Origin: Pseudomonadota bacterium | GTDB lineage: Bacteria; Desulfobacterota; Desulfobacteria; Desulfobacterales; RPRI01 | Direction: 5' to 3' | Assembly: GCA_018819005.1 (NCBI GenBank) | Contig: JAHJQU010000499.1 | Span: 1-5,592, forward strand | DNA length: 5,592 bases | Shown: one piece after another, positions 5,544-5,592 of the stretch | Position numbering within the stretch: the stretch's first letter is position 1 | Layout of the letters: every line of letters starts with the position of its first letter | Program-made: the position numbers and the translations under genes | The notes under the pieces: generated by a model | Database searches by the model: none | Told to the model about the DNA's origin: nothing | Seen by the model: only the letters and a program-made list of their open reading frames with translations

Positions 5544-5592
5544 TGGTTCGTCGTTCGTGGTTCGTTATTCGATTCACGATCCACGATTCACG
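5544..5592. repeat. Degenerate 7-bp tandem repeat reaching the window edge
   Basis: Seven consecutive heptamers end in CG without slippage: TGGTTCG, TCGTTCG, TGGTTCG, TTATTCG, ATTCACG, ATCCACG, ATTCACG. The first four follow a KNRTTCG-like form and the last three ATYCACG. The array continues beyond the right edge, so its full length is unknown. It lies just upstream of the methyltransferase start at 5521. Similar heptamer arrays occur between genes in several bacterial groups. Confidence 0.75.

Noticed and set aside
5544..5592. Start of a CRISPR array
   Set aside because: The units are 7 bp, contiguous and degenerate, with no spacers or 23-40 bp direct repeats.

Overview
The window holds one 3' gene fragment and four complete protein genes in a compact, moderately GC-balanced bacterial region with several short intergenic repeats. 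The fhs-type formate-tetrahydrofolate ligase (a long, divergent form), a cobalamin-binding-domain radical SAM enzyme, and the hairpin repeats of the 'gtcattcccgcgaa...gcggga' and 'cacaaagaccacggaggtcac' types suggest an anaerobe of the Desulfobacterota (old Deltaproteobacteria), Nitrospirota or a neighbouring lineage. That placement is inference from memory of similar genomes and has not been tested.

Layout. Positions 1-80 (+) hold the last 25 codons of a gene that enters from the left. Its tail resembles the C-terminus of pyruvoyl-dependent arginine decarboxylase, but this is tentative. A small hairpin (82-97) and a roughly 100-bp REP/MITE-like inverted repeat (113-211) separate it from a complete agmatinase-family ureohydrolase gene (237-1106, +). 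If the fragment is an arginine decarboxylase, the two genes form the arginine to agmatine to putrescine route. The agmatinase gene ends tail to tail with a minus-strand radical SAM gene (1101-2687), and the two stop regions overlap by 6 bp.

Upstream of the radical SAM gene is a textbook intrinsic terminator (2708-2737, minus strand) that ends the fhs transcript. A diverged inverted repeat (2777-2866) follows, and then fhs itself (2899-4662, minus). The fhs leader (4663 to about 4800) has a very strong ribosome binding site, two inverted repeats and a possible promoter near 4809-4853. Next is a small class I SAM-dependent methyltransferase gene (4904-5521, minus). The right edge (5544-5592) is a degenerate 7-bp tandem repeat that runs off the window.

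Functionally, fhs supplies 10-formyl-tetrahydrofolate for C1 metabolism or the methyl branch of the Wood-Ljungdahl pathway. The radical SAM enzyme and the methyltransferase have no assignable substrate from this sequence. I see no CRISPR array, tRNA, rRNA, transposase or defence system. No gene-free stretch exceeds 300 bp; the longest is 4663-4903. The window is mostly ordinary housekeeping. The interest lies in the repeats, the fhs leader, the divergent fhs signature motifs and the terminator abutting the radical SAM gene. I did not find convincing evidence of a new biological system.
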